From: JAGMES01 sp023128035
Lineage (GTDB): Bacteria > Bacillota > Halanaerobiia > DY22613
DNA: 64,000 nucleotides
Assembly: GCA_030627905.1 (NCBI GenBank)
Contig: DAOVRZ010000014.1
Span: 4,463 to 68,462, forward strand
Direction of reading: 5' to 3'
Shown: in pieces, positions 24,420-34,358 of the stretch
Numbering within the stretch: position 1 is the first letter of the stretch
Layout of the letters: each line of letters begins with the position of its first letter
Translations under genes and position numbers: made by a program
The notes under the pieces: generated by a model
Database searches by the model: none
What the model saw: only the letters and a program-made list of their open reading frames with translations
Told to the model about the DNA's origin: nothing

Positions 24420-27305
24420 TTAAATCCGCTTTATTCCCGATTTCTCCAATTTTAAATGAGAAAACGAAATTTTTTTATCTTTTAACATGGGAGCAAGATG
24501 TGAATGACAGGTAAAAAACAAAATTTGTTGATCTTTTGCTAATTCAGCCATCAACTCTAAAGCACTTTCCGTTCTTTGAGAATCAAAATTTACCAAAATA
24601 TCATCCATAATTAGAGGAAAAGTCATAGTTCTTTTTCCATACTCCTTCGCCAAAGCAAAACGCATAGCAAGATATAGTTGTTCCCCAGTTCCTCGACTCA
24701 AAAGATGGGTACCCAATCTAGAACCATCTGCTCTTTCTACCTCTAATCTATTCTCTTCAAATGGTCGCATTACCTTTTTAAACCGACCAGCGGTAAGCAT
24801 GGAAAAAAAAGTAGATGCTTCTTTTAAAACTCCAGGTTGTCTTTCCTGTTCATAACGTTCTTTTGCCAATTCCAAAAAACGCTGGCATAAGGCATAAGTC
24901 ATCCATATTTTAGATTTCTTATCTATCTGAGTGATCAAACTCTCCCTTATTTGTTGAAGAAATAAGATCTCCTCAGTTTGTTCAATCTGGTCTAATCTAG
25001 CTTTTAACTGACCTAGTTGATTTTGAACCTCAGCCAATTCAGCTTTTATACTCTGACACTCATTCTGAACTTTTATTAATTTTTCCTGCAAATCTCTAGA
25101 ACCTAATTTTTCTAAAACATCTGTCATCTCAGCACTTTTTGTACTCGCAACCATCTGAAAAGCCGATTCCCATTCTATTTTGGCTTTTAAAAGTTTCTCT
25201 CTTTTTTGATACATTTTCCATTTTTGACGAAATTCTTCCTCTATATCAACTCTCCCAGCTTGAAGAAGTCTCGTCCAGTCTTCTTTCTCAGTCTTATACT
25301 GAAAATCAATCTCTGTAAAATCTAGTTTCAGTTCTTTAAGTTTTTCTTCTAATTGTTTCTTTTGAATTAACAGATCTTTTCCAATCTGTAATTCTTCCTG
25401 AAGATGTAATACAATTCCACTTACTTCTTCAAGCCCAACTTGAGGTTTATTAAGATAAGTCAAAATTTTATTGACTTTCTCTAAATAGATATCAATTTTT
25501 TTCTGAAGATAATCCTGATTATCCTTCATCTCATCAAAACGATGAAATATATCTTTTCCTCTCTCTAAAAGCTTAAAAAGTTCCAACAGATCTTCTGGTT
25601 TCATCTCAAAGGAAAGTTGATCTTGAATTAAAATTCTCTGCCATTCTTTTAATAGTTCTACCCTTGATTTGATAGTACTCTCTTTTTGACGTAAAATCCC
25701 TTGAAGTTCTCCCTGAATCTGACCAACTCCTTGTTTTATCACTTCAAACTCTGTTGTGAGTTTCATCAATTTAGCTTTATCTTGATCTTTAACTTCCTTT
25801 TCCTGCAATTTTAAAAATTTACGCAGATATAGACTTCCTAAACCTGGAATCAACCCTATACCCATCAAAATTCCACCAACTAGCCAATCCCCTTTCTTAA
25901 ACAACCAGCCACTCAAGATTAACATCAATATCATAATGGCAGATCCAAGAGCCAAAATACGGCCACTTAAGCCAGCCTGATCTTTCATTTTTAGACCATT
26001 TCGTTTTGCTGTTTCCAATTTGTCTTCCTTTTTAACAAGCTCCAACTCACGTTCTTTTTTAAGTTGAGCTAACTGCTTCTCCTCGACTTCAAGCTGTTGT
26101 ATAGCAGTATTCAAATGATTATTTTGATATATAAAATTCCGAACTTTTTCACGTTTACTTAAACTTAAACTATAATTAATAACTCTTTCTTTTGTCCAAT
26201 CTATCCCCAAATCTTTTAAAAACTCAGCCACTTCTACTTCTCGTTGTGCTAATTTTAACTTAACAGATGCTAAATCTTTTTTCCATTCTTGAAAAAGTCG
26301 ACGCTCTTCTAATAATTCCTGAATCACTGAAACAATCTCTAAAAGTGCCGTTATATTTTTAAGAGAAATTTGCTTCTCTAAATTTTTTAACTCCTCCTCT
26401 ACTCCCTGAATCTCCAACTCTTTTCGCTTCCAATTGCTTTGAAGTAGATGAATTTTTTCCTTTAGACTATCCAAACGATGAATTCCATTCTCAGGAAAAG
26501 AATTCATTGCAGGAAGTTCCCTTAATTCAATTTCTAATCTTTTCAATCGATGAAAGGGGTCACTCGCATGTTGAAGACGGATCAACCAACTCTCTTCTTC
26601 TTCTAATTTTTCTAAAATCTCATCTAATTCTCCAAACCTGTCATTCAACTTGGCCGTTGTCTCTTTCAAATGATTATACTCTATAGGAATCTCTTTTAAG
26701 CTCTTGATCTTCTCCTCTGTTTCACTCAATTCTTTTAATAAACGATTGATCTCAGGTTTTCTTGCTGTAGGGCGAAAAAGTTGGCCCTGTTTTTCATTCA
26801 ACTCTTTTTGAATTTGAGCAAAAGACCGAGTATGAATCCCCATACCAGCACTATAGATTAATCCACTGATCTCCTCATTTTCAAGACTTTCCAACCGTTG
26901 TAACTCACTCAAACCAAAGCAAAAAATTTGTTGGAAGACTGGCTCTGTAAGACCTTTGAAGAGATGTTTTATTTCAGAGTCACCATATCTATCTCCTTCC
27001 GAATTATAAACGGTCACATCACCTCTTGAAGACCCTGGTCTTCGATCAATTAAATAGGATTTTCCCTCCTCAGTCCCGATAGTAATAGCACCACCATGTT
27101 CTCCACCTTCTAAGGGTTCATACCGCAACTGATTGGTTCTACGGTCAGAAAAACCAAAAAAGATTGCCCGGATAAATGACATAAAAGTTGTCTTCCCTGC
27201 TTCATTTAATCCTTCAATTAAAGTAAGACCAGGAGAAATTTCGTCAATCTCTAAATTATAATAATGTCCAAAACCTCGAATCAATACCTTTTTAATCCAC
27301 ATCAT
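24420..27305 (-). CDS. YhaN/Rad50-like SMC-type ATPase
   Basis: A 961-residue protein with split ATPase halves. The N-terminal Walker A is EGLNEAGKTTFMSF (about residues 33-45). The signature-type LLSRGTGEQLYLAMRFALAK and Walker B PLIMDDILVNFDSQRTE lie in the last 120 residues. Between them are long coiled coils broken near residues 445-495 by two hydrophobic segments (ALGSAIMILMLILSGWLF, DWLVGGILMGIGLIPGLG). That feature is shared with YhaN rather than SbcC. The start overlaps the phosphoesterase stop by one base (TAATG), implying a two-subunit DNA end-processing complex. Confidence 0.88.
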   Translation of the reverse strand: MMWIKKVLIRGFGHYYNLEIDEISPGLTLIEGLNEAGKTTFMSFIRAIFFGFSDRRTNQLRYEPLEGGEHGGAITIGTEEGKSYLIDRRPGSSRGDVTVYNSEGDRYGDSEIKHLFKGLTEPVFQQIFCFGLSELQRLESLENEEISGLIYSAGMGIHTRSFAQIQKELNEKQGQLFRPTARKPEINRLLKELSETEEKIKSLKEIPIEYNHLKETTAKLNDRFGELDEILEKLEEEESWLIRLQHASDPFHRLKRLEIELRELPAMNSFPENGIHRLDSLKEKIHLLQSNWKRKELEIQGVEEELKNLEKQISLKNITALLEIVSVIQELLEERRLFQEWKKDLASVKLKLAQREVEVAEFLKDLGIDWTKERVINYSLSLSKREKVRNFIYQNNHLNTAIQQLEVEEKQLAQLKKERELELVKKEDKLETAKRNGLKMKDQAGLSGRILALGSAIMILMLILSGWLFKKGDWLVGGILMGIGLIPGLGSLYLRKFLKLQEKEVKDQDKAKLMKLTTEFEVIKQGVGQIQGELQGILRQKESTIKSRVELLKEWQRILIQDQLSFEMKPEDLLELFKLLERGKDIFHRFDEMKDNQDYLQKKIDIYLEKVNKILTYLNKPQVGLEEVSGIVLHLQEELQIGKDLLIQKKQLEEKLKELKLDFTEIDFQYKTEKEDWTRLLQAGRVDIEEEFRQKWKMYQKREKLLKAKIEWESAFQMVASTKSAEMTDVLEKLGSRDLQEKLIKVQNECQSIKAELAEVQNQLGQLKARLDQIEQTEEILFLQQIRESLITQIDKKSKIWMTYALCQRFLELAKERYEQERQPGVLKEASTFFSMLTAGRFKKVMRPFEENRLEVERADGSRLGTHLLSRGTGEQLYLAMRFALAKEYGKRTMTFPLIMDDILVNFDSQRTESALELMAELAKDQQILFFTCHSHLAPMLKDKKISFSHLKLEKSGIKRI

Positions 27306-28579
27306 TACTCCCCCTTAGATCCCAATAAATCTATTCCCAATTCTTCACTTACATCTATCAATCTCTGCCAGGTATCTTCATCAAGTTTAGATAAAATTTT
27401 TTTAAAACGACGATCATTTATAACAGGCGAAATTGCAGTACGCAAATCATTTATTATTTCATTCTGTCCCTCTAGGTTTCGTGCTTTTTGAGTTAATTTT
27501 AAGAAATCTCCTCTTAGACTCTCTTCTTTGCGTATCTCATCTAAATTCAACTCAAATGCAGTTTCGATTTGAACAGATTCGATCCAAAGCCAGGATGAAG
27601 TTCCCACCTCTTCAAAGCGAAACATTTCTAAAATATCCTGTTCTACTCCTGGCTGATTCAACATATCATGTACTAGCCCACGCCCCGTTAATTTTAGGCG
27701 AACCAAACCAGAACGGTCAACCAATCTATCTTTTAAATCTGTCAAAGAATTTTGAATCTCTATGAACAGATCATCAAGACTAGCCAATCCTCCTATATTC
27801 ACCTGAAGATTAGCCCACCTTACATCATCCAGTTCAATCCACTGATGATGAGTTTCTCCAAAAGAATCAACTTCCACCAAACAGCAACCTTTTGGCCCTG
27901 TCTCACCCGGATGTCTCCCTTGAGGGGTGCCAGGATAAATCACAACAGGGTTTGAATGATGAAGTACTTGATAACTATGAACATGTCCTAAAGCCCAGTA
28001 ATCAAAGCCAGAGGAGACCAATTCATCTAAAGAACAAGGAGCATAATTAGCATAACCACTACTTCCACCAACATTTGTGTGTAATAAACCGATGTGATAA
28101 GGAGATTCCTTCTGAATTTTAAATCTCGGTAGATAATTTTCATGAACAGCTTGTGTAGGATAGCTAATTCCGTAAACTCTTGCCACTTCCTGGCCATCCT
28201 TAATCACTGGGCAACTTTCTACCTCGCTAGAGGAGAAAAAATGAACCCCTTCAGGCCAGACTAAATCAGCCCGCCAACCTCCACAATGGTCATGGTTTCC
28301 GTGTACAACAAAGACCTGAATTTGATGGTTATAAAGACGCTGAAAAGCTTCACGATACCGCAATTGTGCCTTTAAACTCAAATTTGCTCCATCATAAAGA
28401 TCACCAGCAATTAAAAGAAAATCTACATCTTCACGAATACAAAGATTAACCAGATTCTCTAAAACTCGATAACCAGAGGTAATCAATCGTTTTTGTATCT
28501 TTTCATCTATCTGGCCAATCCCTTGAAATGGAAAATCTAGATGTAAATCTGCTGTATGTATAAATTTAAATCCGACCAT
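27305..28579 (-). CDS. YhaO/SbcD-like metallophosphoesterase
   Basis: A 424-residue calcineurin-type phosphoesterase. Metal ligands are visible in FIHTADLHLD, LIAGDLYDG, FVVHGNHDHCGG, and later LLHTNVGG and ALGHVHSYQ. It is the Mre11-like nuclease partner of the following YhaN-like ATPase. ATG 28579 follows GGGAGTG; the upstream in-frame ATG at 28594 lies in that site. A palindromic element (28594-28721) directly abuts the ribosome site region. Confidence 0.9.
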   Translation of the reverse strand: MVGFKFIHTADLHLDFPFQGIGQIDEKIQKRLITSGYRVLENLVNLCIREDVDFLLIAGDLYDGANLSLKAQLRYREAFQRLYNHQIQVFVVHGNHDHCGGWRADLVWPEGVHFFSSSEVESCPVIKDGQEVARVYGISYPTQAVHENYLPRFKIQKESPYHIGLLHTNVGGSSGYANYAPCSLDELVSSGFDYWALGHVHSYQVLHHSNPVVIYPGTPQGRHPGETGPKGCCLVEVDSFGETHHQWIELDDVRWANLQVNIGGLASLDDLFIEIQNSLTDLKDRLVDRSGLVRLKLTGRGLVHDMLNQPGVEQDILEMFRFEEVGTSSWLWIESVQIETAFELNLDEIRKEESLRGDFLKLTQKARNLEGQNEIINDLRTAISPVINDRRFKKILSKLDEDTWQRLIDVSEELGIDLLGSKGE

Positions 28580-28593
28580 ATTTGTCACTCCCA

Positions 28594-28721
28594 TTTAACG
28601 ATATTTCAGAAGGAGATGTTCCTCTCCTCTGTAGGTGCGTATAGAAGTCTTACAATAATTTCAAAATTTCAGAGGGAGACCACTTCTTGAAGGGGCAAAA
28701 TCTCCTTCTGAAGTCGTTAAA
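28594..28721. repeat. TTTAAC-type palindromic element, copy A
   Basis: The left end TTTAACGA-TAT-TTCAGAAGGAGAT is repeated in inverse at the right as ATCTCCTTCTGAAG-T-CGTTAAA, about 20 paired bases. The interior is about 80 bases without an ORF. A related copy lies at 46573-46685. It sits between spo0E and the phosphoesterase gene. Confidence 0.7.
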
Positions 28722-28726
28722 CTTAA

Positions 28727-28751
28727 GAAATAATAACTACGTTATTATTTC
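28727..28751. terminator. Palindrome beside copy A
   Basis: GAAATAATAAC-TAC-GTTATTATTTC is an exact 11-base-arm palindrome five bases before the spo0E stop position. Its core AATAACTACGTTATT is identical to the core of the palindrome at 10838-10864. Confidence 0.6.
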
Positions 28752-28755
28752 GACT

Positions 28756-28920
28756 TTAACTTAATTTTTTCTGTTCTTCTAAAACCATATATATCAATTT
28801 GTCAATTTTTTGACTGATGCGAAGGGCTTCGTTAAAATTTTCTTTAAGATATGCCTTTTCCATCTGTTCACGCAATATTTCAATAGAATTGATTATACTA
28901 GATAAACATTTAGAATGCAT
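28756..28920 (-). CDS. Spo0E-family aspartyl-phosphate phosphatase
   Basis: A 54-residue protein starting at ATG 28920, eight bases after GGGAGGG. An overlapping ATG three bases upstream is in another frame that stops quickly. It forms two helices: IEILREQMEKAYLKENFNEA and RISQKIDKLIYMVLEEQKK. The SQxxDxLI motif is the Spo0E signature; its aspartate is needed to dephosphorylate Spo0A~P. Thus it would delay sporulation. It stands alone, framed by a terminator upstream and a palindrome downstream. Confidence 0.85.
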   Translation of the reverse strand: MHSKCLSSIINSIEILREQMEKAYLKENFNEALRISQKIDKLIYMVLEEQKKLS

Positions 28921-28947
28921 ACCATTTTCCCTCCCTTTTTTTTTAAC

Positions 28948-28971
28948 AAAAAAGAGCCAGAAAACTGACTC
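28948..28971 (-). terminator. Terminator after the 28993 gene
   Basis: GAGTCAG-TTTT-CTGGCTC followed by six T on the minus strand, just past the HD-GYP stop and before the spo0E start. Confidence 0.75.
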
Positions 28972-28992
28972 ACTCTAAATTTATTTGGGTGA

Positions 28993-30039
28993 TCAAAGTA
29001 TACGAACAATCTTTAAATTAGATTTTTGAGATAGGTCAATAAAATCTTTATCTGTTTGGATCAATGGTTTAAAAGGAGAAAGAGAATTATTAAATACAAT
29101 GGTACCCACCTGATCATCAGTCAAAAGTACCCTTTCCCCTAATAAATTATCTAACATATTTAAAGTAAAAATTCTAAGATACTTAAGATCAAAATCACTA
29201 TAACAATCGTGCATATATTGTAAAACCTCAAAAACATCTCTTTTACCCCGATATACTCGATTTGATGTTAAAGCATCAAAAACATCAGCAATCGCTATAA
29301 TTCTAGCTATTTCTGGTACCTCATTTTCCCTTAATCCCTGAGGATATCCTTTCCCATTCATCCTCTCATGATGATGACGAACTCCCTTTAAAACATCTTT
29401 TGGAATCTCTGAATTTTTTAACAAAATAGTGTATCCAAAATCAGGATGGCACTTCATCTGTTCCCATTCTTCTTCTGTTAAAGAACCAGGCTTGTTAAGT
29501 ACTTGATTGTCAATCATTACCTTACCTAAGTCATGAAATAATGCTGCTTGGGCTAGTTGAGTTATTTCCGAAAAATTACTCCATCTTCCCAATAACATAG
29601 AGAGATAGCAGACGTTTAAAGAATGTTGATAAGTATAGTGATCTGCCTTGCGAATCCCATGAACATACTTAATGAGTTCACGTGGAGATCTAACGCTGGA
29701 GAAATTTTCTAAAATATCATCTACTTCTTTCAATTGAATAGGAATATTATTTTTTGCTGACATTAATAGGTTATTAAAATGTTCATAATTTTTTTGGTAA
29801 ATTTCTAGATTTTCTGTTTGGACATGTGGCCAAATCCAAACATAGGGGACATTTTTTTGCACCAATTGAAAGATTAATTTCTTTGTTAATCTGGTTCCTC
29901 TAGCAAGAAGTAAGAGTCCGTCTACTTCAACATCACGCGCCAACTTCGTTCCTTCTTCCAACAATTGTGGCCCAATGCGAATCTTACCTTTCACCGCAAT
30001 TCCCCTCCAATCGACCTTTCTAATAGTATAATTCTCCAT
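28993..30039 (-). CDS. HD-GYP domain protein
   Basis: A 348-residue cytosolic protein. The C-terminal half holds a complete HD-GYP domain: HDLGKVMIDNQVL, then HPDFGY, and HHERMNGKGYPQGLREN. This suggests cyclic-di-GMP phosphodiesterase activity. The N-terminal 100 residues contain the short beta-domain seen in related proteins (LEEGTKLARDVEVDGLLLLARGTRL). No membrane segment, receiver or GGDEF domain. The start is weakly served; no strong Shine-Dalgarno is visible. Confidence 0.9.
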   Translation of the reverse strand: MENYTIRKVDWRGIAVKGKIRIGPQLLEEGTKLARDVEVDGLLLLARGTRLTKKLIFQLVQKNVPYVWIWPHVQTENLEIYQKNYEHFNNLLMSAKNNIPIQLKEVDDILENFSSVRSPRELIKYVHGIRKADHYTYQHSLNVCYLSMLLGRWSNFSEITQLAQAALFHDLGKVMIDNQVLNKPGSLTEEEWEQMKCHPDFGYTILLKNSEIPKDVLKGVRHHHERMNGKGYPQGLRENEVPEIARIIAIADVFDALTSNRVYRGKRDVFEVLQYMHDCYSDFDLKYLRIFTLNMLDNLLGERVLLTDDQVGTIVFNNSLSPFKPLIQTDKDFIDLSQKSNLKIVRIL

Positions 30040-30180
30040 AAAGAAATTTTTCCCTTTTATTTTGGATTTTTTTTTGAAAATAGTACTTTTGACTTACAAA
30101 AAATAATTTAATATCTATAATCCATCTTCGCTTTCTCCACAAACCATTATATATTCAAAAATACATTTTATCCATATAAA

Positions 30181-30203
30181 AAGAAGAGGCTAAGCCTCTT
30201 CTT
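30181..30203 (-). terminator. Terminator after the GGDEF/HD-GYP gene
   Basis: AAGAAGAGGCT pairs exactly with AGCCTCTTCTT in a compact hairpin 20 bases past the stop at 30223. Confidence 0.75.
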
Positions 30204-30222
30204 CCGGTTATTTACATCTAAT

Positions 30223-32772
30223 TTATTTTTCTTCTAATATTTTTATAAACTCTTCGACAATATTTGGATCAAATTGCTCACCAGCATATTCTCTCAGCTC
30301 AGCTATTGCTTGTTCGTGGGACATAGCTTTTCGATACGGACGATCATTTACCATGGCATCGTAAGCATCAGCAATAGCTAAAAGTCTGCACTCTAAAGGA
30401 ATCTCTTCACCTTTCAGACCAAGGGGGTAACCTTTACCATTCCACCACTCATGATGTTTAAGAATTAATTCAGAAATTGGTATCAATTCTGGAGCAGAAC
30501 GAGCGATACGATAACCGATTTCAGAGTGACGCTTCATTTCAGAATATTCCTCAGAAGTCAGCGGCCCTTCTTTAAAAAGAATCCGATCTGGAATTCCTAC
30601 CTTACCTAGATCATGAAACTGACCAAGTAAACGTAAATCAGTTATTTTTTGCTCAGATAAACCGATAGCTCGTCCGACTTCAGCTAATAAAGCTTCCAAA
30701 CGATCTGCATGTCCTTCGGTAATATAATCTCTAACCTCTAAAGCTTTCATCAAAGTTTGAACGATTGCACTCTGTTTGCTTTTAATATGATATAATTTAT
30801 CCCGATACATGTTATCATCTGCTTCTTTAAAGAGCCCACTTATACTTACAGATTGATCATACCCAATGGCATATCCTAGTGATAAACTTAAGGGAACTTG
30901 AGGATTTATTTCATTATATTTTTTAATTGTTTCTTTAATTTGATGGCATACTTTTTCAATACTATTTTGGTCTGTTTTTGAAAATAAAATTGCAAACTCG
31001 TCTCCACCAATTCGAACAACAACCCCACCTACAGATAAAGATTTCTTAAGAACCTCCGCTACTGTTTTAAGTAACTTATCTCCAATTTGATGGCCCATAC
31101 TGTCATTAATAACTTTTAATCCATCCACATCACAAAGAATAATGCCTAGAGATTTTCCATCTTCGTTCTCATAATTTAACATCTCGTTTTCAAAATATGT
31201 GCGATTGTAAAGTCCAGTAACTGGATCATGTAAACTAAGATATTTTTGCTGTTCTTCAGCCTTCTTTCTATCAGTTATATCTCGTATAGATTCGATTGCC
31301 CCTATTAAATTCCCCTCAGAATCATAAAGAGGTGAAGCAGCACACCAAAGATTGGCTCCTCTACCATCATTAAGAAATGGTGCAAAAAACTCACCACTAA
31401 CTTGATTTCCAATTCTCTTTATGGATTGATATTTTTTTTCTGTTTCTTGATTATTTGTAATTATTGAATCAACCAACTGTGAACGGTGATAACCGTAAAA
31501 TGGTATGTCATATTCATGATTACCTTTTCCAATAATTTCTTCTTTCCTAACTCCTGTCATCTCCTCAATAGATTTATTCCACGCAATCACCTTTCCTGTG
31601 GTATCAATCACAAATGTAGCATCGGGTAAAAAGTCAATAATATCTGTAACTTGTTGATGAGCCGTCTTCAATTCATTCACTAATTTTAGGTATCTCTCTT
31701 CATTAACCTGAAAATGAAACAATGCTTCTATCATCTCATTGATAAAACCCGCCAACGATGACAATTCATCATTCCCTTTTACAGGTATTCTTGCATTTAA
31801 ATCACCACTGTCACCAATATCGTTAACAAGTTCACTTAAATTTTTTATTCTAGCTAGTACAATTCTTTCTAAAATAATTAAACTTACTGCCACAATAATA
31901 GAACTACTTACAGCTAAAATGATGACAAATGTATGTATACTAAAATGACCTTTTTGATAAATAACTCTAGGCATATTCACCTTGAGAAGTAAAATAGGCT
32001 TACCATAAATATCTTCCAACATCGTATATCCGTTTACAGACTTATCATCATATCCTTGTATATATATATCACCTGTTACGGAAAGCGCTGAACGTGCTTT
32101 TAGATCTTCTTCTGTTAATTTTGGGTCAGCCCAAGAATTAAGAGTAAATGATACTTGCGTTTCTTCTGATAGCCTTCTAATTTCTTCCCCGTCTAACAAA
32201 CGGGCCAAGATAAGACTACCAGAAACCGGCCCTTCTAGTTCACTCGTCAGAATTGGACGAGATGAAACTAACATAGGTCCTTCAGGAAGCATAACTATTC
32301 CTTTAACACCACTTAGCGGATTTGAATAGCGCAATAAATGATTATTTTCATCAATATATTTTCGAATACTCTTGAAAATCTGAGATTCATCTTGATTATC
32401 CAAGTTATACCCTTTTTCAAAAATTATCTGATCAAATGAATTTGTCAAAACAACAAAATTTATATTCATCTGAAGAAAAGCAAAATCATTTTTATATGAT
32501 TGCAAATAATCATCATTTCGATCTTGGACAAAAGTATAAGTATCATCCCAAAAAGCGTAATCAATAGCAGTAGTATCCAAAAAATGTATATCTCTTTCTA
32601 AAGCTTTTATAACTCGCTTGACATTATGCTGAATACTTTCCTCTTCTAATATAACAAAACTTTTCAAAAGAATTACTTTCGAATATATAAAGAGAGATAC
32701 AAATAATAACGTAATCGTTAATACAAGAATAATAAATGTTTTTTTGCGCAAAGACATAAAATTCTCCTTCAA
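30223..32772 (-). CDS. CHASE4-HAMP-PAS-GGDEF-HD-GYP membrane signalling protein
   Basis: An 849-residue sensor. A membrane segment at 9-32 precedes an extracellular CHASE4-type domain (AIDYAFWDDTYTFVQDRNDDYL near 62). A second membrane segment follows near 270-300, then a HAMP linker. The PAS domain starts near 375 (DFLPDATFVIDTTGKVIAWN), and GGDEF is at about 510-660 with the active-type motif RIGGDEFAIL. The C-terminal HD-GYP domain has HDLGKVGIPDRILFKEGPLT and HHEWWNGKGYPLGL. The protein could both make and degrade cyclic di-GMP in response to an external signal. Confidence 0.92.
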   Translation of the reverse strand: MKENFMSLRKKTFIILVLTITLLFVSLFIYSKVILLKSFVILEEESIQHNVKRVIKALERDIHFLDTTAIDYAFWDDTYTFVQDRNDDYLQSYKNDFAFLQMNINFVVLTNSFDQIIFEKGYNLDNQDESQIFKSIRKYIDENNHLLRYSNPLSGVKGIVMLPEGPMLVSSRPILTSELEGPVSGSLILARLLDGEEIRRLSEETQVSFTLNSWADPKLTEEDLKARSALSVTGDIYIQGYDDKSVNGYTMLEDIYGKPILLLKVNMPRVIYQKGHFSIHTFVIILAVSSSIIVAVSLIILERIVLARIKNLSELVNDIGDSGDLNARIPVKGNDELSSLAGFINEMIEALFHFQVNEERYLKLVNELKTAHQQVTDIIDFLPDATFVIDTTGKVIAWNKSIEEMTGVRKEEIIGKGNHEYDIPFYGYHRSQLVDSIITNNQETEKKYQSIKRIGNQVSGEFFAPFLNDGRGANLWCAASPLYDSEGNLIGAIESIRDITDRKKAEEQQKYLSLHDPVTGLYNRTYFENEMLNYENEDGKSLGIILCDVDGLKVINDSMGHQIGDKLLKTVAEVLKKSLSVGGVVVRIGGDEFAILFSKTDQNSIEKVCHQIKETIKKYNEINPQVPLSLSLGYAIGYDQSVSISGLFKEADDNMYRDKLYHIKSKQSAIVQTLMKALEVRDYITEGHADRLEALLAEVGRAIGLSEQKITDLRLLGQFHDLGKVGIPDRILFKEGPLTSEEYSEMKRHSEIGYRIARSAPELIPISELILKHHEWWNGKGYPLGLKGEEIPLECRLLAIADAYDAMVNDRPYRKAMSHEQAIAELREYAGEQFDPNIVEEFIKILEEK

Positions 32773-32944
32773 TGTTTTACCGTTTTAAATAAATATCTTT
32801 TTACTATAATACAATTATAACCTCTGATATTGTATCACCAAAATCTGGCTTATACAAGTTTTATTATTGCTCAAAATTTTCTTTTAAACATCGTACAAAT
32901 AGTTTAAAGGCTATTAACTCAAATTATCTCTATATTTAAGCAAA

Positions 32945-32977
32945 TAAAAATGATCTCCATTTTCGAGATCATTTTTT
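32945..32977 (-). terminator. Terminator of the MoxR-DUF58-DUF4129 unit
   Basis: AAAATGATCTC pairs with GAGATCATTTT around a seven-base loop with flanking T/A runs, 11 bases past the stop at 32988. Confidence 0.85.
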
Positions 32978-32987
32978 CATTCTTCTT

Positions 32988-34358
32988 TCATCGAAGTCGA
33001 TGTAAATCACTAATTTGTTTATATGCTTCCTCTATTTTGATAAAACTTTCTTCATCTCCTTTAGTAGAATAACGTGCAATTTCATAAACTTTGGTTAATG
33101 TCCGAAGTTCTTCCTGATAATCATTGCTATTCTCTACTACCTCTTTTCTGTACTCTTCAGGTGAATAGTTTTTTCGAAAAGGAATTTTTTGATGGAATTC
33201 TTTCAAAAATAAATAATAAATTTCACGAATCTTCAAAACATAGCTACTACCATCATAAATAGATACCTCAATCGATTTATCTTTCCGAAATTTGTTAGTA
33301 ATAGATTGAATAAAATTTAAAAAATCATTTTTCAAATCTGTAGGGTCATATATTGATTCCCGTATTTCTTCATACCCGGTTTCTTGATTACGAGAAGAGT
33401 TAAATTTCTTGATTACATAGATCAAAATTAAAAACACTATAGCAAAAATTATAATCCGAAATAACCAGTTCAAGTTTGGTGGAAGATATGATGTTGATAA
33501 ATCACTTAACCCTTCCCTAGCACCTTCAATCATATTTTGCCCAGTTAGACCTTCATCTGATGGTTTAAGTAATCCTCTAAGAAAATTTATAACTAATTCC
33601 AGTACAGGGCCAAGAACCATAACTATATATAACAAAATTTTGAAAAATAATTTCCGTACAATATCCGCAACCCAAATTAACGGTGTAATTAAGTTATTTA
33701 GAGTATCAAGCGATATACCAAAAGTAAAAAAGCTTGCAGCTACAGAAATAAATCCTACCACTGATATCATCACTACTAACCATAAACGTTGTTCACCTGT
33801 TCCACCCTTAATATCTGCATATTTTAGATAAATGCCCAATGCTGACCCTACTATGAAAAAAATGAGAATCTGCGGTACAGTTATTGATATTGAAATCAAA
33901 TCCTTTAAAGCAATTTGCAATAAAAGTATAAAAATACCGATACTAAAATCCCTCATAAAATAAACTTCTTTTACTACTAATCTTTCATACCTATTTCCAA
34001 AAAGCAAACAGCCCAGGATCATAATAAACCCCATCTGAAAAGAATTTAATATTAAATTAGCGTTAAAAACAGGAGATATTCTCATAAAATAGGTTAAAAG
34101 TAAACTAACTCCAATAAAAAATAGGAAAATTGTAACTTTAGCTAAAATTCTGTGTGATATTTTCTCCTTCATTGACATAATACAACTTCCAAGAAATATG
34201 GCTGCTCCAAAAAACCAGATTAATCCTTCTGTTAGTTTAGTTTCTATACATAGTTCAAAAAAGAATTTAAGCAAGGGGAAAATAATTATTATATAAAACG
34301 TAGAAAATAAAATTCTAACCAACAGATTTTCGAACAAATTCGATACCTTTAATCTCAT
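32988..34358 (-). CDS. DUF4129 membrane protein
   Basis: A 456-residue protein with at least eight membrane segments in the first 330 residues. A cytosolic C-terminal DUF4129 domain follows (REIYYLFLKEFHQKIPFRKNY, SPEEYRKEVV, YEIARYSTKG). ATG 34358 is preceded by GAGGAG. It overlaps the DUF58 gene end by 44 bases, so translation is coupled. With MoxR and DUF58 it forms a widespread trio thought to act in protein folding or assembly at the membrane. The transglutaminase domain often fused to such proteins is absent. Confidence 0.82.
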   Translation of the reverse strand: MRLKVSNLFENLLVRILFSTFYIIIIFPLLKFFFELCIETKLTEGLIWFFGAAIFLGSCIMSMKEKISHRILAKVTIFLFFIGVSLLLTYFMRISPVFNANLILNSFQMGFIMILGCLLFGNRYERLVVKEVYFMRDFSIGIFILLLQIALKDLISISITVPQILIFFIVGSALGIYLKYADIKGGTGEQRLWLVVMISVVGFISVAASFFTFGISLDTLNNLITPLIWVADIVRKLFFKILLYIVMVLGPVLELVINFLRGLLKPSDEGLTGQNMIEGAREGLSDLSTSYLPPNLNWLFRIIIFAIVFLILIYVIKKFNSSRNQETGYEEIRESIYDPTDLKNDFLNFIQSITNKFRKDKSIEVSIYDGSSYVLKIREIYYLFLKEFHQKIPFRKNYSPEEYRKEVVENSNDYQEELRTLTKVYEIARYSTKGDEESFIKIEEAYKQISDLHRLR

